Source of the DNA: Sialis fuliginosa
Lineage: Eukaryota > Arthropoda > Insecta > Megaloptera > Sialidae
Reading direction: 5' to 3'
DNA length: 64,000 nt
Assembly (NCBI GenBank): GCA_961205875.1
Contig: OY540812.1
Span: 21,514,001-21,578,000 of the forward strand
Position numbers and translations under genes: made by a program. Position 1 is the first letter of the stretch. Each line of letters opens with the position of its first letter. The notes below the pieces were generated by a model. It saw only the letters and a program-made list of their open reading frames with translations. It was not told the DNA's origin and did no database searches. Of this stretch, positions 1-13,185 are shown one piece after another.

Positions 1-496
1 TTCAAATATCATCGTAGATTTTTTTGTTTATTTATTATAATTAAATGTGAATGAACAGTTTTAACCTTCCGTTGAGCGATTATATTGGTCAATAGTGTCG
101 TTTAGGGGATGTACAATATTTGTTTTTCCGTTAGAACGGCTTCCTTGATTTTATTATTATTTAATCTTTAAAACGGTCAGGGTCAAGAATTTTGCCCGTA
201 TTAATAATATTATTTATTTATTTAGTGTTGAGTGGTTGAATATTTATAAGATTCGGGTTCAAGGAAGGACGTAAATTGTAAAATGAGTTTTGACGTGAAC
301 AACGTCTATTGTTTTACGCCAAATACTGGGTGGGCATTTCAGAAACTTGATCAGTTTGCACGTCAGCGAAAATTTATAATCAGTGTATCTCAACACTCAC
401 AATCAGAACAGCTACCATCTCGATTAGGTCTACGTGATACAAGTACAAATCAAAATATTTAAACAGTTTTATTGAGTGAAAAACTTCATATACTAT
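1..496. other. non-coding stretch, nothing firmly identified
   Basis: No open frame of note. Bases about 260-460 are less A+T-biased than their surroundings and contain a TATA-like TTTATAA just before a TCAGT initiator-like motif at 380. That spacing is wrong for a standard core promoter, so I do not call one. Confidence 0.3.
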
Positions 497-790
497 AAAA
501 AAAGACAAAAAAAATTAAATTTTGCATTTTCACGATTTTGCTTGTAAATATTAATTAATTGAATTGATAAAAAAACAGTATATAAGAATATATTCTCTAA
601 ACGATAAAGTTTTTAATTTTTTGATTAAAGTTTTTGATATTGAATAAAAACAAAAAAAAGTAAATTTCGTATTTTCATGATTCAGCTTGTAAATATTAAT
701 TGATTGCATTGAAGCAAAAATAACAGTCTATTAGAATACCCCTAGACTATGAACTATAAACTTTTAGTTTTAACTTATAAATTCAGACAA
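497..790. repeat. two-copy tandem duplication, unit about 145 bp
   Basis: Two diverged units starting near 497 and 643 share an AAAGACAAAAA-type start, the phrase GCTTGTAAATATTAATT and a similar tail. A third partial start follows near 783. This looks like an old local tandem duplication with no coding content. Confidence 0.6.
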
Positions 791-817
791 AAAAAATTCA
801 ATAAAATTCATTTTTTG

Positions 818-940
818 CTCTACACTTACACTTTTTTATTTTTCTTTCTAGTTGCAATTTTGCAACTACACAAATTAGTTTTTACAACTACAGTTTTCAT
901 TTTTAGAACTACGAAAACAAACTACAGCTACACACTAAAA
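818..940 (+). repeat. dispersed repeat, paired with 36533-36650
   Basis: This stretch (CTACACTTACACTT, then TTTCTTTCTA, TTGCAA and ACAACT motifs, ending in a CTACACAC tail) recurs in the same order and orientation at 36533-36650 with moderate divergence. A short open frame at 749-967 runs across it and is a chance frame. No family could be named. Confidence 0.55.
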
Positions 941-1789
941 TCACCCCTGATAAAATTAAATAAATAAATAGTAATAATATAAACAATGATGTCATTTTCT
1001 TTTCCAATACCGAGAATTCAGATTTCTTTACTTTAAGAATATCATGAGAAGAAGTCTTTATTTTTCTCTATACATATTAACTCAATTATATGCATAATTA
1101 GAAACATCTATATGTAAAATAATTGTCACATATGTATGTATGTCTAGGTACTGTAATGTAGATATCACTCATTTATAAAATGGAAAATTACAAAACATAT
1201 GTTTTTCAAACTGTTTTTTTCTAAAATGCTTATTACTCGTAGATACCTATATATAAACATAAATAAATAATCTAATGTAATAACTATGATTACATTGGAT
1301 ACAATAATGCTGACGTCTGTAATAATGATATATGTATAAAAACATTAAAGTTTATTAAGATATACATATGTATAAAATATATTGGATTAAAAAAAACAGA
1401 ACATTTAAGAATAATTTAACTACCCAAAAGATCAATACCTAATAAAAAAAATTCTTATTGAAATTATTATATAGTATAAACAATTAAAAATTAATGAACA
1501 CTTCATAATTAAAAATATTCAATTTTAATGAAATTTTAGGCCATCATTACCAATTTTTAAATTTATGGAATGAGAAAATCGATATTTTTGTAAACAAATA
1601 TAAAAAACTGACATAACTCACAAAAAAAACATAAATGTACTAAAAAAAATTCTGCAAAGGGAAATTTCTTTGTAAAAGAATATTTTACTAAATGACCATT
1701 CGTAAAGAAAATTTAATGCTCTACAAAAAATAATCTATAAAATTTTCACGTCATTCTTGAGATATTTCTATTCAAAATTTTAACTTGCT

Positions 1790-2350
1790 CTTTCCGTTTC
1801 AGGTCAAGAGAAACACTTTTCATTCCGTGTCTGTCTGTCTGCCTGTGCCTTGAATTCTTGTCACACCCATAACTCATTAACTCATGAACCCCTGAACCGA
1901 TATTAATGAAACTTGGTTGGTTGGTTGGTAAAAAACATTAATATCGTGTGTAAGGGAGGGGGGGGGGTGACATCTCAAGAACGACACATATTACGTAAAA
2001 ATTTTGTAGAATTTTTTTGTGGAGTATTCAATTTTCTATAATATAGGTCACCACAAGAAAGATTTATCTCAATTTGTTCTTTTAAATCACTATTTACTTT
2101 AACATATTAAATGTAATTTTGACGTTTACATAGCAGAAAAATTTAGTTTTAGATTCAAATTGTCGAAAAATTAAAAATATAAAAATATAAAAATAAACAA
2201 ACGTGTATTTAAAAAAATGTCGAATAAATATTTTCTAATAAAATTGTATAAAAATTAAATAGTTAACCATAATAGCAGTTCAGTGTTATTAAAATTGTTC
2301 GATAATTAACTACCTTTGGTGAATTTAGCACGAGGAAGCACTGTGCATTT
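1790..2350 (+). repeat. copy of the GCTTCCTCG-ended repeat family, left end missing
   Basis: One of several copies of a roughly 370-630 bp element. Shared landmarks in order are a CCGTTTCAGGTCAAG block, a CTGTCTGTCTG microsatellite, an ACCGATATTAATGAAAC block, a poly-G patch and a CACGAGGAAGC end. Fuller copies at 10269-10901 (opposite strand) and 31303-31673 show GCTTCCTCG at one end and its complement at the other, so this is probably a short-TIR DNA element. The left TIR is not visible in this copy. Confidence 0.6.
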
Positions 2351-2429
2351 ACTTAACAGATGTTTCTTAATATGGAATTATTGACTATCCAGACTAAACT
2401 AACAAACCAAGTTTTATTAAAAACGGTTC

Positions 2430-2603
2430 AGTTCATGTGTTTTGCGGATTCAGAGAACAGACACACATATATCTAGACACACACAAGCAGACAGACTCAG
2501 AACGAAAGATCGAGTGGATATTTTGAAATCGGAGAACAAAATTATATCTGCTTTCAAAAATGATTACATAGCTTCCTCTACACTTTGGATTTGGTGAGGA
2601 AGC
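2430..2603 (-). repeat. diverged fragment of the GCTTCCTCG-ended family
   Basis: It carries CAGACAGACT, a GAAAGATCGAGTG block, TTTTGAAATCGGAGAACAA and a terminal GAGGAAGC. These match the complement-strand order of the family copies at 10269-10901 and 25750-25927. Confidence 0.45.
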
Positions 2604-3420
2604 AAAAGTAAAATTAATTGTTTCAGTAATTTAACTACTAAGCCACTTAAACTCAATAAATTACCAGATAAATTTCAGTCATTAAGCACAAATTTTGAAT
2701 ATAATACTTTCATGCATACATATTCCATTCAAATTATTTCTCTGAATTGTAAAAAATTATCATAAACACCGTACTACAGATGAATCTACCCTTTCACAAA
2801 CATCAATCAAACACTAAGAAAAAAAGACAATGAATTTATAATTATATTACAACCACAACGTTTTTTGTATACATATATACATAATTACATATTTCTGCTA
2901 CTATCAAAAATGCATCTCGTAATTGGGAGGCATTCAAATCACCAGTGCATAAAAAAGGTTACACCCCTGTGTACGTACAAACGAAACAATACCCAACATT
3001 AGAAACGATTACCTTGGACCCTCCCCCTCCCCACGCACGAGTTTAGCTTCGGCGACCTTTCGCACATCGTAATGTATGTATGTGTGTGTATATATAAAAA
3101 TAAAGTAAACAATAAACAAATGCCGCTTGTCTAATGTTTGCATAAACTATTTAGTACTGCTGCAACGTGGTCACGTGCAATGTAAAATAATAAATGTTTA
3201 GGAGCATATTGTTGAAATTGCTACATATTTTTAAAAATTATTGAAAACTAACTGGATGTCACCTGATCTCACTGAACAATACATATTTTGATAAATACCT
3301 TTTTTTTGTCAGCGTTTCGCATTAAACATGAATGAAAGTGTTTGGTTTGCGTCAAATTTTTTGTATTGGTGAGAACCAACGCGAAATTGGTAAATGAGAC
3401 GTCGCTTACGTTATTTATAT

Positions 3421-4018
3421 ACAGGATGAGTCATATCAGGTGGAGCAAACTTGAACAGTTGATCGAGAAAAATATTTCAAGAAAAAAGTTTATACAAACA
3501 TGTGTCCAGAAATTCTTCATTTATTTATTTATTATTATTTAATATTTTGAAAATCCATTGTGATACAGTAATGAAATTTGATAATAAAATTTATTCGTCT
3601 TGGCCTGAAACAGAAAGATCGAATGAAAATTTTGAAATCGGGGAACAATTTAAAAAAAAACGATCGCAAAGCTTCTCGTATTTTCGATAATAAAACAACT
3701 CATAACAAAGATACAACGCATTTTATTCATTATTGAATAAAAATCACAATTGCCATGAGAAACTAAAAATCGAGGCGTCAGCCAAAACTACAACAATCAC
3801 TCGACTACAGTATTAAATTCAAGTCAAGTAAGCTTTGGAAAAAGGAATGGTTGATGTTTAAAATTTTTATATTTATTAAAATTCGTTGCTTATTTTGTTA
3901 ATGTTTAACAGCAATGCCGGCTCTAGGGAGGGATAGTAGGCGACCGCTCAGGGTGCCAGTTCAGAAGGGGCGGCGGACGGCTACATGGAGAAAAACTTTG
4001 CTTAAATTCTAGTAGAAT
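3421..4018 (+). repeat. 600-bp dispersed repeat, second copy at 45691-46328
   Basis: The two segments share an order of blocks: an ACAGGATGAGTCATATCAGG start, an AATATTTCAAGAAAAAAGTT block, a GAAACGGAAAGATCGA-type block, AGTCAAGTAAGCTTTGG, AATTCGTTGCTTATTTTG, and a G-rich end with GTGCCAGTTCAGAA. The 45691 copy keeps a stretch around 45780-45830 that is missing here. The ACAGGATGAG start resembles long-TIR Tc1/mariner-type MITE ends, but no matching right end was found. Frames inside (3342-3542, 3502-3690) are not genes. Confidence 0.65.
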
Positions 4019-4099
4019 TTTTATTTGAAATCGTTTCATAACACGGTTCAAACACGGTTTTAAACTGGAATTAAATTGATTAAATTTAAAGTGAGCCAG

Positions 4100-4266
4100 A
4101 ATTGACTAAACATTATAATTTGAAAGAAAGCAGCAATAAAAAAAAGACAAAACACCAATACGGTTTATTTTAAAACAATTTGTATTTAAAAATATGTAAG
4201 TTTTGTTGCAATTTTATCAAAAAACACCATGTTGCTGTTTTGTCTTTTTGGTGTAAACATGCCATT
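4100..4266. mobile_element. MITE with GTTTACACCAAAAAGAC-type ends
   Basis: The right end carries GCTGTTTTGTCTTTTTGGTG followed by TAAACATGCC. A weaker inverted partner, with AAAAGACAAAACACC, lies near 4140. Related ends occur at 6867-6985, 18527-18553 and 57600-57645. The left boundary is uncertain. Confidence 0.4.
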
Positions 4267-4514
4267 ACGTTTCAACAAGTCCTTGATATGTTACATTTAT
4301 TTTATGGTAACCTTTTTATATATAAATACTCGTGCCTATGAGAAAACATACCTATAATATAAAATTACTGTACGTAATATAATAAATATTAATTATGCCA
4401 TAACAACTACAATTATATTTTTATAACAATTACGGTCCCGACTTTGAATTGTTAGGAAACAATAACTGAAGGACGTGCGACGACGACAAATAGCAGTTTT
4501 GAAAAAAAAGTGTG

Positions 4515-4535
4515 TGTTTGTTTGTTTGTTTGTTT
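4515..4535. repeat. TTTG microsatellite
   Basis: Five consecutive TTTG-type units. The nearby 4430-4639 minus-strand frame owes part of its length to them. Confidence 0.9.
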
Positions 4536-5413
4536 AGCAGCCTGTCTAATGAGAAAAATAATGTGGTTTGTACTATTTGTTCTGTGGCGAAATAAATAAA
4601 TAATAGATACTTAGAACAGATAACAGCAGTGTTTCTCAATCACCGGTAAACGAACAAATTGAATAAATAATTTATGTTAATTAGAACCAAAAAAAGTTTT
4701 TTTTCATATTAATTTTTATATCAGTCCGCAATATTTTTCGAATTTATAAAAACACTAGCTCGCGTGGACTACGGAATTATTGTTTAGGATTTTTGAAAAA
4801 TATAGTTTTTTTATTTAGATCTTTTTATTCTACACAATACTTTACTGCATTATATTGTTCAATATTTAACGGTTTAGGCAGCGAATTGCAAAAGAGTGTA
4901 CTGGCGGCAATCTTTTTTCCGACTTGATTTACTATTATCATCACTGCTTATTTATTATGTTACCTAACGTAACAAAATATATATTAAAATCTGGGCAAAG
5001 AATTTTAATTAAAAAAAACACGTAAATCGGATAAGTGGTTCTTGAGTGATAAGTGCCCGAACGGACAGACAGACAGACGTTACTTTTTGTAATATACATA
5101 TATAAATATAGACGATCCTACATACTGGGAAGTATTTGCCTCTTCCATGTTCCTGTACCGAGAGTAAGCCCGGTCAGATATTATTATTGTTTTGATTTTG
5201 ATTTTTAATTAGGTGGCGCTAGCGCCGAAGCTCACGGACTCACAACTTTTAATTTAAATAAATTAGTGGTTTTAAATAAGTTAGTGGTGTATACTTGTCA
5301 TTCAAAGTGAATATTTATTTTTATAGTTAGTTTCATTGTAAATTTGTGTTACTTTTAGTATTTATGAAAATATCGCTGAATAATGTCGCGTATTATAAAG
5401 AATGTTCTCTACA

Positions 5414-5568
5414 GCAAAGGTTAAATTAACGCTATCTGCGAGGTGTCAAATCGTTATGAATTTATTCGGGATTTGAGAGCAGTGGTAATAAATGTACCTA
5501 TAGTAATGTATGTTTTTGTGTACATATTCAATACCCCGTATAGATAGCGTTAGTTTAACTTTTGCTTC
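5414..5568. mobile_element. 155-bp MITE with 24-bp TIRs
   Basis: The ends read GCAAAGGTTAAATTAACGCT and, on the other strand, GCAAAAGTTAAACTAACGCT, each continuing ATCT. The internal block GGTGTCAAATCGTTATGAA, then GTGGTAATAAATGTA, is shared with the longer element at 16202-16505, so the two belong to one family. No transposase frame is present. Confidence 0.65.
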
Positions 5569-6866
5569 AGAGTAAATTTTTTATAATACCAGACATGAGT
5601 GTACTAGTACCAATGTACCATTTGCAAACAATTTTCTGAAACTAATAAAAATTATTTACTTATATTATAAATATGTAATTATAATATTTTATAGTACATT
5701 TTCGAGCTGAAAGTGTAGTTTTCTATTTTTGCATAAGTACCTCAGACAAACTTTTTGCACTAGTGCATTTGTTCATGTAACAATGCGAAACCGTAACAAC
5801 CAGAAACAAAATTGAAATATTCCTTACAAACGTTTCTTTAGTGTGTACACAAAGTTGTTGACATGACTTCCTTTAATTTGGAAACAAAGAGCAACATTAT
5901 GTTTCATCAGTAGATCTACAAATACAATTTTAGTTAAGTTAATTCTCATCATGCTCATTTTGTTTGATAGATAGTTGTCTTAAGATATCATTGTACAACA
6001 TAAATTAAATCATGTTTTTCTATGGCCTTCAATAATATCAAAAGATTGACATGGAGGCCAAATCCTGTCACTTCATATTATTACTGATGGCATTTTACTT
6101 CTTCTTTATTACCAATATATTTTTTTATGTTTCTTATATAAAAATATTTACTTAATGCTCATCGTTAAGAAAGTGGGTCATTTTTTTAAGAATAATATAT
6201 AAAAAAAACTTACAAATGCATTGAACAATATTTAAAATGTCAAAATATTTATTAATAGAACGTAATATTTCAACTTACTGTAGCTATATGTAGTTATTAA
6301 AATATGTAGCTTGCAGGAGTGGTTCGAAGTATGGCAATATGTATGACGAATTCGGAATCTATATTTGAATATCTTATATCCTAATTCAATTCGTTATTCG
6401 TTTATTCTAAAAAATCATCTATTTTTTTAAACATACAGTATTTTTATCTAGGTTATGCTGAAACGTGACATTTTTAAATCAATTTTCACTATTGCCAAAA
6501 CGTTAGGGTCATCCATAAATTATATCACACGTTAAGGGGGAGAGGGATGTCTACAAAGTGTGACAAGGAGAAGAGGAGTGACAAGCTTCGTGACGTCACA
6601 TCTAAAAAATCAAAACAATTAATTTTATATGAATTCAAAGAGCAAACATTAATAAGTAGTTAATAACACGAGACCGGAATGGGAAAATTTTAAACCTGCA
6701 TGGAAAATTTTCATATAAATAAAAAAATATAGCAATAAAAAAAGTACCTAATCATTGTTTCGAAATTTGTATAACATCACAACAGGGGGGGTCACACAAA
6801 TGTGTCAACCTGCAATAAGACAGGGGGGGGGGGGGTAAAAAAACATGAAATTTGGTGGTCCCTTAT

Positions 6867-6985
6867 GCCGTGTTTAGACTGAAAAATAAAACAGCAACAT
6901 CGTGTCTTTTTGACAAAAGTGCAACAAACCCTAAACATTTTTAAATACAAAGTGTTTTAAAATACTGTGTTGCTGTTTGTTTGTT
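6867..6985. mobile_element. short MITE, GTTTAGAC/GTTTACACC-end family
   Basis: The left end GCCGTGTTTAGACTGAAAAA leads into AAACAGCAACA. The right part holds TGTTGCTGTTTGTTTGTTA, an inverted match to the left. It resembles the ends at 4100-4266 and 57600-57645. Just upstream is a 13-G run at 6823-6835. Confidence 0.45.
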
Positions 6986-7036
6986 ATACATCAACAATTG
7001 TAAAATTTTAAAACTGTGAATAACTTGTTTAATATA

Positions 7037-8177
7037 TCGTCGGGTTACTGCAAAAACCAGATAACTCCATTATTTACATTTTTTCAGTTAAGTACATTTC
7101 TACACTTAAAAATTTTATCTACGTCTACTCAGGGCCGGATTAAGCAAGCGCGGGGCCCGTAGCAAATGTTATAAAGAGGCCCTTGGCAGTGGCGTCGGGG
7201 GGGGGGGGACTCGGGGAGTAAATCGATAGCTTCACCCACTCCCCCCGAAAAAAATCAATAGGATTTTTTTTGCACATTAAGCGGGCGTCACCCCCTGTGA
7301 ATTTTTAATGACATAAAAATATCAGTGGGATCTATTTTTTAAATAAATTGGATGTTCATTACCTCTATAGACTTTCAATAATAAAAAAAGTCAATTCACT
7401 CAATTTAGTAGACATTTTTCCCATTGGAAGCTTTAAATAACCAAAAAAGAGGTAAATATACCATAATAAAAAAAAAAGAGATAGAAAATGGTTTGTCCTT
7501 ATTTAAACAGAAATAACTATTTCCTTCTTATTAGAAAAAGAGATAGATATATCCCAAACGCCACCGTATCTATCTCACTGTTTTGAAGAAATATTACACC
7601 ATTTTTTTCGGGATACATCTATCTCTTTTTTTTCGCGGAAATATAACTGTTTGAAAATTTGAATTTTTTGTTTTGCTTTTTTTTTAATTATCCTTTAATT
7701 TTTTTGAGATGTGTATAATAAAACACCACTTTTACAAACAAAATTTTCTTGATTTGATCTGAGCAAATTTAGAAAAATCGATTAAAAAATCAAAGATCGG
7801 AGATTCAAAAATCGATTTTTCTATTAAATCGAATCGAGATCGGAAACCCTAAATTTAAATTATTAATTATTGTAGATTTGGACACACCGTATCAATCATT
7901 GGACGGTAAGTGGTAAGTCCAATAAGAGATATTTTTCCGCAAAGTCGCGGGGCCCCCAGAGACGCGGGGCCCGTAGCATTTGCTACTCCTGCTACGTTGT
8001 TAATCCGGCTCTGCGTCTACTGTAAAAACATGATAAATCTCTTACAGATATAAAGGGTCAGTACGCATGTGCAAAAATAAGGTAAGTCCACTTTGACCAA
8101 AATTTAACCAAATAGAACCGCAGATATCTTAGAAACTATTAAATGTGACTTATCTGGGTTTTGCAGTAACCCGACGA
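7037..8177. mobile_element. TA-flanked MITE interrupted by a hAT element
   Basis: Inverted ends TCGTCGGGTTACTGCAAAA match at 7037 and (complement) at 8177, each flanked by TA, as in Tc1/mariner-type insertions. Without the hAT insertion at 7130-8013 and its duplicated 8 bases, the original element would be only about 250 bp. There is no coding capacity, so it was mobilised in trans. Confidence 0.75.
7130..8013. mobile_element. non-autonomous hAT element, 884 bp
   Basis: The left end is CAGGGCCGGATTAAGCAAGC and the right end on the other strand is CAGAGCCGGATTAACAACG. The 8-bp target duplication CGTCTACT is perfect (7122-7129 and 8014-8021). Next to both ends is a GGGGCCCGTAGCA block. The interior has a CAGTGGCGT motif plus poly-G near 7187, possibly another element's end, and an imperfect hairpin around GAGATAG/CTATCTC. 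No transposase frame was seen. Confidence 0.85.
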
Positions 8178-8375
8178 TATGTAGTTAGTACCAACATTTG
8201 GGAATAGTTTCACAGTTTTAGGGTGGTTTGGATTAAATTAATAAAAGCATAACTACAGTGTTAGTAAAGTAATATAAACAAAATAAACATAATATATTCC
8301 CATATCCGGGGTTTGGATCCTTTCAAAGGGCATTGACCGTTACAGGACCAGACAAAACATTACCACACACGTACT

Positions 8376-8393
8376 CACACACACACACACACA
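8376..8393. repeat. CA microsatellite
   Basis: About nine CA units, directly visible. Confidence 0.95.
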
Positions 8394-10268
8394 TAGCTAG
8401 GAAGTGATATACTCTATGAATTATTCATGATGCAGGTTTTTTTCTCTTGTGTCCATCTGATGCTACCACTTCTTGTGGTATTTATTATTTTTCTCCTACG
8501 GACCTATCGTCCGAGACCCGCGCGATTAGAATTTTTAATAAAGGTCAAATATCTACACGGTACTCTTGTGCATCTTCTTATATTCTAACCCTTTCACGAC
8601 TAATGGATCAATACTGTGTATATTGTATTTTATTTTACTGTTCTAGTGACCGACGTTTCATTCTGTACAGATAAATACAAATGTACATACGTAGATAATA
8701 TCTAGAAAATGTAAGATTCAGTTATTTTATTGTTTTCTTGATTTGTAGTTCTTTTAAATCATCCAGAGAGAAAAACAAAATTTTGAAGAAAAAACAATCA
8801 AAATCATAACATATATAAAATATTTAATCAGTATTTCTTTACCATTTAAAGAAATTAAAAGAACTTGAATAAATTTTTTTCAAAGCACAGGGTACCAAAC
8901 TAATATGACCGTTTCAATACATTTATAAATATAACGGTATAATAGAATTACCTAATACCTACCTAATACCACGTTGAAAAACGTGAAAATTGTATTGCAT
9001 ATTTTTTCTAGATAAAAAAACACAGTGCAGTCACTTAGCAGATGCTTTTTTTAGAATTAGGAGTTGATATAACATAAATAATGAAATCGACAATTTAAAT
9101 TAATGAAAATAATTTAAAACATTGACGAAACACGTGTTGCCAACTATAAACATATAAATTGTTTTAAAATTGCTCGCTGACTTGTAATAAAACCTTTGTC
9201 CGTCAAACACCTAGTATTGGGTTATCAGTGTTTTTAGCACTGCTGTAAACATAGGCTGTAAATATTGTTAATGAAAGACATACTGCGTGAGAAGAGCCAG
9301 TGACGTCAATGCGGCTAATTTTATTGCCGAAAACAAAAAACGTAATATCTGAAGACACGTGTTTGATCGCCGAATATTTGCAAACATTTAGTGTTTATTT
9401 TAACGATAAAAATAAACAAACAAATAAATTAGCTGGTGGGAAACAAATTTATTACTTAATTTGAATATCTAAGTAATTATTCGATTGCAGATTAAAAAAA
9501 AATTACAATTTTTACTTGGTATCTAGGTGTTGTCAATCATATCCTTGATTTTAAACGGTAAACAGTTTATTGTAAATAATTAGCTGATATAACATCTGCT
9601 AAATATATACAATGTATAAATATACAAAATATATTAAAAAATTAAAACTAAAACCTCGAAGCAAACCATATTAAAAAATTAATTGTATGTGTATAATATA
9701 CCTTAGACAAGGAAAGATAAAGAACAAATAACACATTACCTACCATTCTTACCATATCGCACCACGAAAAATCGCTCCACAAGTCATTGTCGTATCATTC
9801 AGATTTTAAAATAAATATCAATTGTTTTGAATTATAAAATTAATTAATAATAAATGTTTTATATTGTCTTTAAAAGTATTTCAGTGATAATTGATTAACA
9901 GAGAAATGTCTATTTGGAACTATCATCTGTCATACATACTAAATTCAATTGTAATTTAAAGCATATTTGCATTTTTGCATATTATAAATTTTCAACTGAC
10001 GCGTATGGGATAATATGCGGTTTTGACAATTAAGAAAAGATGGCCGCCGATAAATTTTGGTAACAGTTTCATATACGGACTAACATTGGTTGTTATGTAT
10101 CCGTAGTCTTTCCTAATATAAGGTATATACAGTGAAAACTCTCAAAGTGTGGATTCCCCTCTTCTCTTATTTTAAATGTAAATAAAGAAAAAAATTGTTT
10201 GTATTTAATTTATACATATTATTATGACTGTAATTAAATAAAAAACATCTAGCAAGTAAATCCACAGT
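8394..10268. other. A+T-rich stretch without recognised genes
   Basis: I see no exon, RNA gene or complete element here. A slightly G+C-richer patch around 9170-9370 contains TGACGTCA (CRE-type) near 9303; by itself this is weak evidence for a regulatory region. Confidence 0.4.
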
Positions 10269-10901
10269 GCTTCCTCGTGCTAAATTCATCAAAGGTAGTT
10301 TATTATTGAACAATTTAAATAAAAACCGATAGTGTTCAGATAAATTGCCTGGCATTGGTTAACCATTTAATTTTTATACAATTCTACTAAAAAATATTAG
10401 TTCGAAATTTTTCTTAAGACGCACCTGATTATTTTTGTATATTTTTAATTTTTTGACAATTATATAAATATGTCAAAGTAAATAGCAGTTGTAAAAAAAA
10501 TTTAAGCAAATTGAGATAAATCTTTGTAAGGGAATATTTTACAACAAACGATGTTTTTGTCTACAAAAAAGATTCTACAAAATTTTCACGTAACATGTAT
10601 CGCTTTTCTTGGAAAAAAAATATTTTGTAATGTCACCTCTCCCCCTTAAACACGATTTTGAAATAGGACCGTCCTCAAACCAGACCCAACCATCCAACTA
10701 AGTTTCATTAATATCGGTGCATGAGTTATACGTGTGATAAGAATTCAGGGGACAAACACACAGACAGACACGAAACGAAAAGTGTTTGTCTTGACCTGAA
10801 ACGGGAAGATCAATTAAAAATTTTGAAATCAGAGAACAATTTTTTTGTTTCATTATAAAACGATCACCAAGCTTCTCGTATATTCGATATTCCGAGGAAG
10901 C
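10269..10901 (-). mobile_element. near-full copy of the GCTTCCTCG-ended family, 633 bp
   Basis: The element starts GCTTCCTCGTGCTAAATTC and ends CCGAGGAAGC, so GCTTCCTCG forms short terminal inverted repeats. Inside are the family's blocks: ATTAATATCGG, a CAGACAGACA microsatellite, TTGACCTGAAACGG and GAGAACAATTTTTTTG. It runs opposite to the copies at 1790-2350 and 31303-31673. The TSD is not clear, so no superfamily is assigned. The frame at 10167-10355 on the minus strand overlaps the end and is not a gene. Confidence 0.6.
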
Positions 10902-11526
10902 TTATGGAAATTACAAAGTTAAAGATACATCCTTTAAGAAGCATTTAATTGTGAAAAAGAGAAAGGTGAAAAATAGGTTTTGAGTTGTTTTTCTATAAAA
11001 TAGATACAAATCCAGTGAACTTATCGAACTATTCTGAATTATCAGGATTCTGATTTGTCAAATCAATTGTAACCAAACAGTTTCTATAAACTGTAGATAG
11101 CTATTATTATTGAAACAAGGCATTAGTCATATTGCTAAAAATATCAATACATTAGGTTGTGTTCGTTTTTTACAAACTCTTATAATAATAATAATAAATA
11201 GCTAAATAAGATTCAAATCTATGCTAGAAACTTCAACTAATGACGATCGTGAAATTTTTAATTTCAAATTTTGGTATGCGGAAGTGCATAAGTAAAAAGA
11301 AATACCCAATATTTTACTAACTTAGATTTTTTTTTATTTTCATCTATCCATGCATGCTCTTCGTTAAGAAATAATTTATTACTTACAGTCGATTAAATTC
11401 GCATTGTTATGGTGCAACGATTGCTGAAGACATATATTTATTTTGTTTGATATTTTCAATTACGTAATCGAAATATATTATGTTCAATTATCTATCGGGT
11501 GTCTAACTTCAGAAGAAATATTACAT

Positions 11527-11870
11527 AATTCTACGGCTGCACGTCGAGATTGGCTTTAGTTAAGTCTCGTCGAGGGTTCGGTTTTAAAGGATTATAAATA
11601 ATTATTAGTAAAATTAACTATGTGATGTTAATCTTTTTATTAATAATAATTAAAGTAAAATATATATGATTCGTTATAATTATTTCAAAATTCTGTGTTT
11701 ATTATAATACGATAAATAAATAGAAATATTATAAAAAAATGTCACATGAAACCAGGACTTTTCTTGGTGTTGTTTTCGATCTCGCCTCAGTCACGTTTAC
11801 GAGACGAGTTTGAGACGAGAACGGTGTAATTTTTAAGACGAGATTTTTACGAAATGAGTCTGTCCAGTAA
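11527..11870. repeat. diverged GACGAGAC-family repeat pieces
   Basis: GGCTGCACGTCGAGATTGG at about 11530, GTCTCGTCGAGG at about 11562, then ACGAGACGAGTTTGAGACGAG and related words to 11870. The same vocabulary is found at 33670-34095, 41440-41520, 50582-50710 and in the compact element at 55421-55573. It is probably one or two decayed copies of that element. Confidence 0.45.
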
Positions 11871-12039
11871 GGGGCAAAGTAAAACATTTTTTTATTTGGT
11901 TCTAACTTGAAAATGTTACACTTATTACTAATTTAGTTTTTAATGACCGGTTTTTTTTCGTTTTAAATTTTACATTTGTTATTCATTAAAATTAGAAAGG
12001 AAAAAAAAGTCTTCAATTTTTATTTTTGCATATTCTGGG

Positions 12040-12095
12040 GGGGGGGCTCGGTCACTTCTTGCCCCAGGGGCCCCGTCTCTCTAGTTACGGCCCTG
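12040..12095. mobile_element. one end of a hAT-like element
   Basis: On the minus strand the segment begins CAGGGCCGTAACTAGAGAGA and continues with G/C-rich GGGGCCCCTGGGG, a typical hAT MITE end. I could not identify the other end, so this may be a truncated copy. Confidence 0.35.
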
Positions 12096-13185
12096 ATAAT
12101 TCAGTATATTAAAAAATGTACACCCACATCTTCGTGTGCAAAAGTCCAACTATGTTGTTCTTTCTAATGCTCTAATAATTTTTGGCTTTTTTGAAATGAT
12201 ATATTACGATTTACGAATTGGTAACTTTTCTTTGCTTACAAAATAAATATAGTTAAGACTTCTTTCTAAAACTGACAATCAGTTATTTAACTTTTACCAT
12301 TACTTATTTCAATTTACTAACCAATAGTCAAATTGCTTTAAACTTCTAGAGGACACTAGTCATTTTACAAGATTTAAGAATAAAAACGCGGCTTTTATTT
12401 TTTCAGTGGCTCTATACCTGGTGAAATTTTCTTATGGCATTTAAAATTATAAAAACAGTGTTATATCAAGTAAAAAATGAAATTGATTGAATCGACAAAC
12501 CATGAAACTTAAATTAAAAATTAGTGAACAAATAAATAATGCGTCTTAACAATTACATAATTAATCATAATCGAATAATCATCGCCCATGTAGTTCCGGG
12601 TAATGACCAGAGGGAAAGAGAGTGTGAGATAAGAGAGACAGCAGCACATCACCGTCTCTCACTGTCACGCCATTGTCTCTATACGTGCGTCTTCCACTTT
12701 CCTCCAAGGGTCATGGGTCAATGAAAACATTATCATTTTAATCTTTGAATTTTAAATATAATATCAGTATCTTATGGAAATCCAATATTGTTGTTTTCAT
12801 GTTATTTTTGTTTGCATAGATAAATTGATGTTTTAGAAAAAAAATTATCATAATAATAGATTCTGGTTTTTCTTTGTCGTCGAGGTAAAAATATAAAGTA
12901 GATAATATATTAATATTTAAACAAGGGACGGAATATTACAGATAAAATACGGCATTTAGAAAATAAATAATTGCACATCTCAGATAAAATTATCTTAACT
13001 ATTTGAATTTCTTTAGCAGTCTACATAAATGTTAACATCTTCTGAAAAATATATATAAATTAATTTCATATAAACATACTATAGATTGTATAGATCAAAA
13101 AACGCAATAAAATGATCTGAATTTTTTTGAACTCACTTAATTTATTATCGAAACAGAACCTTTTAATATATATGTACATTTGTAC

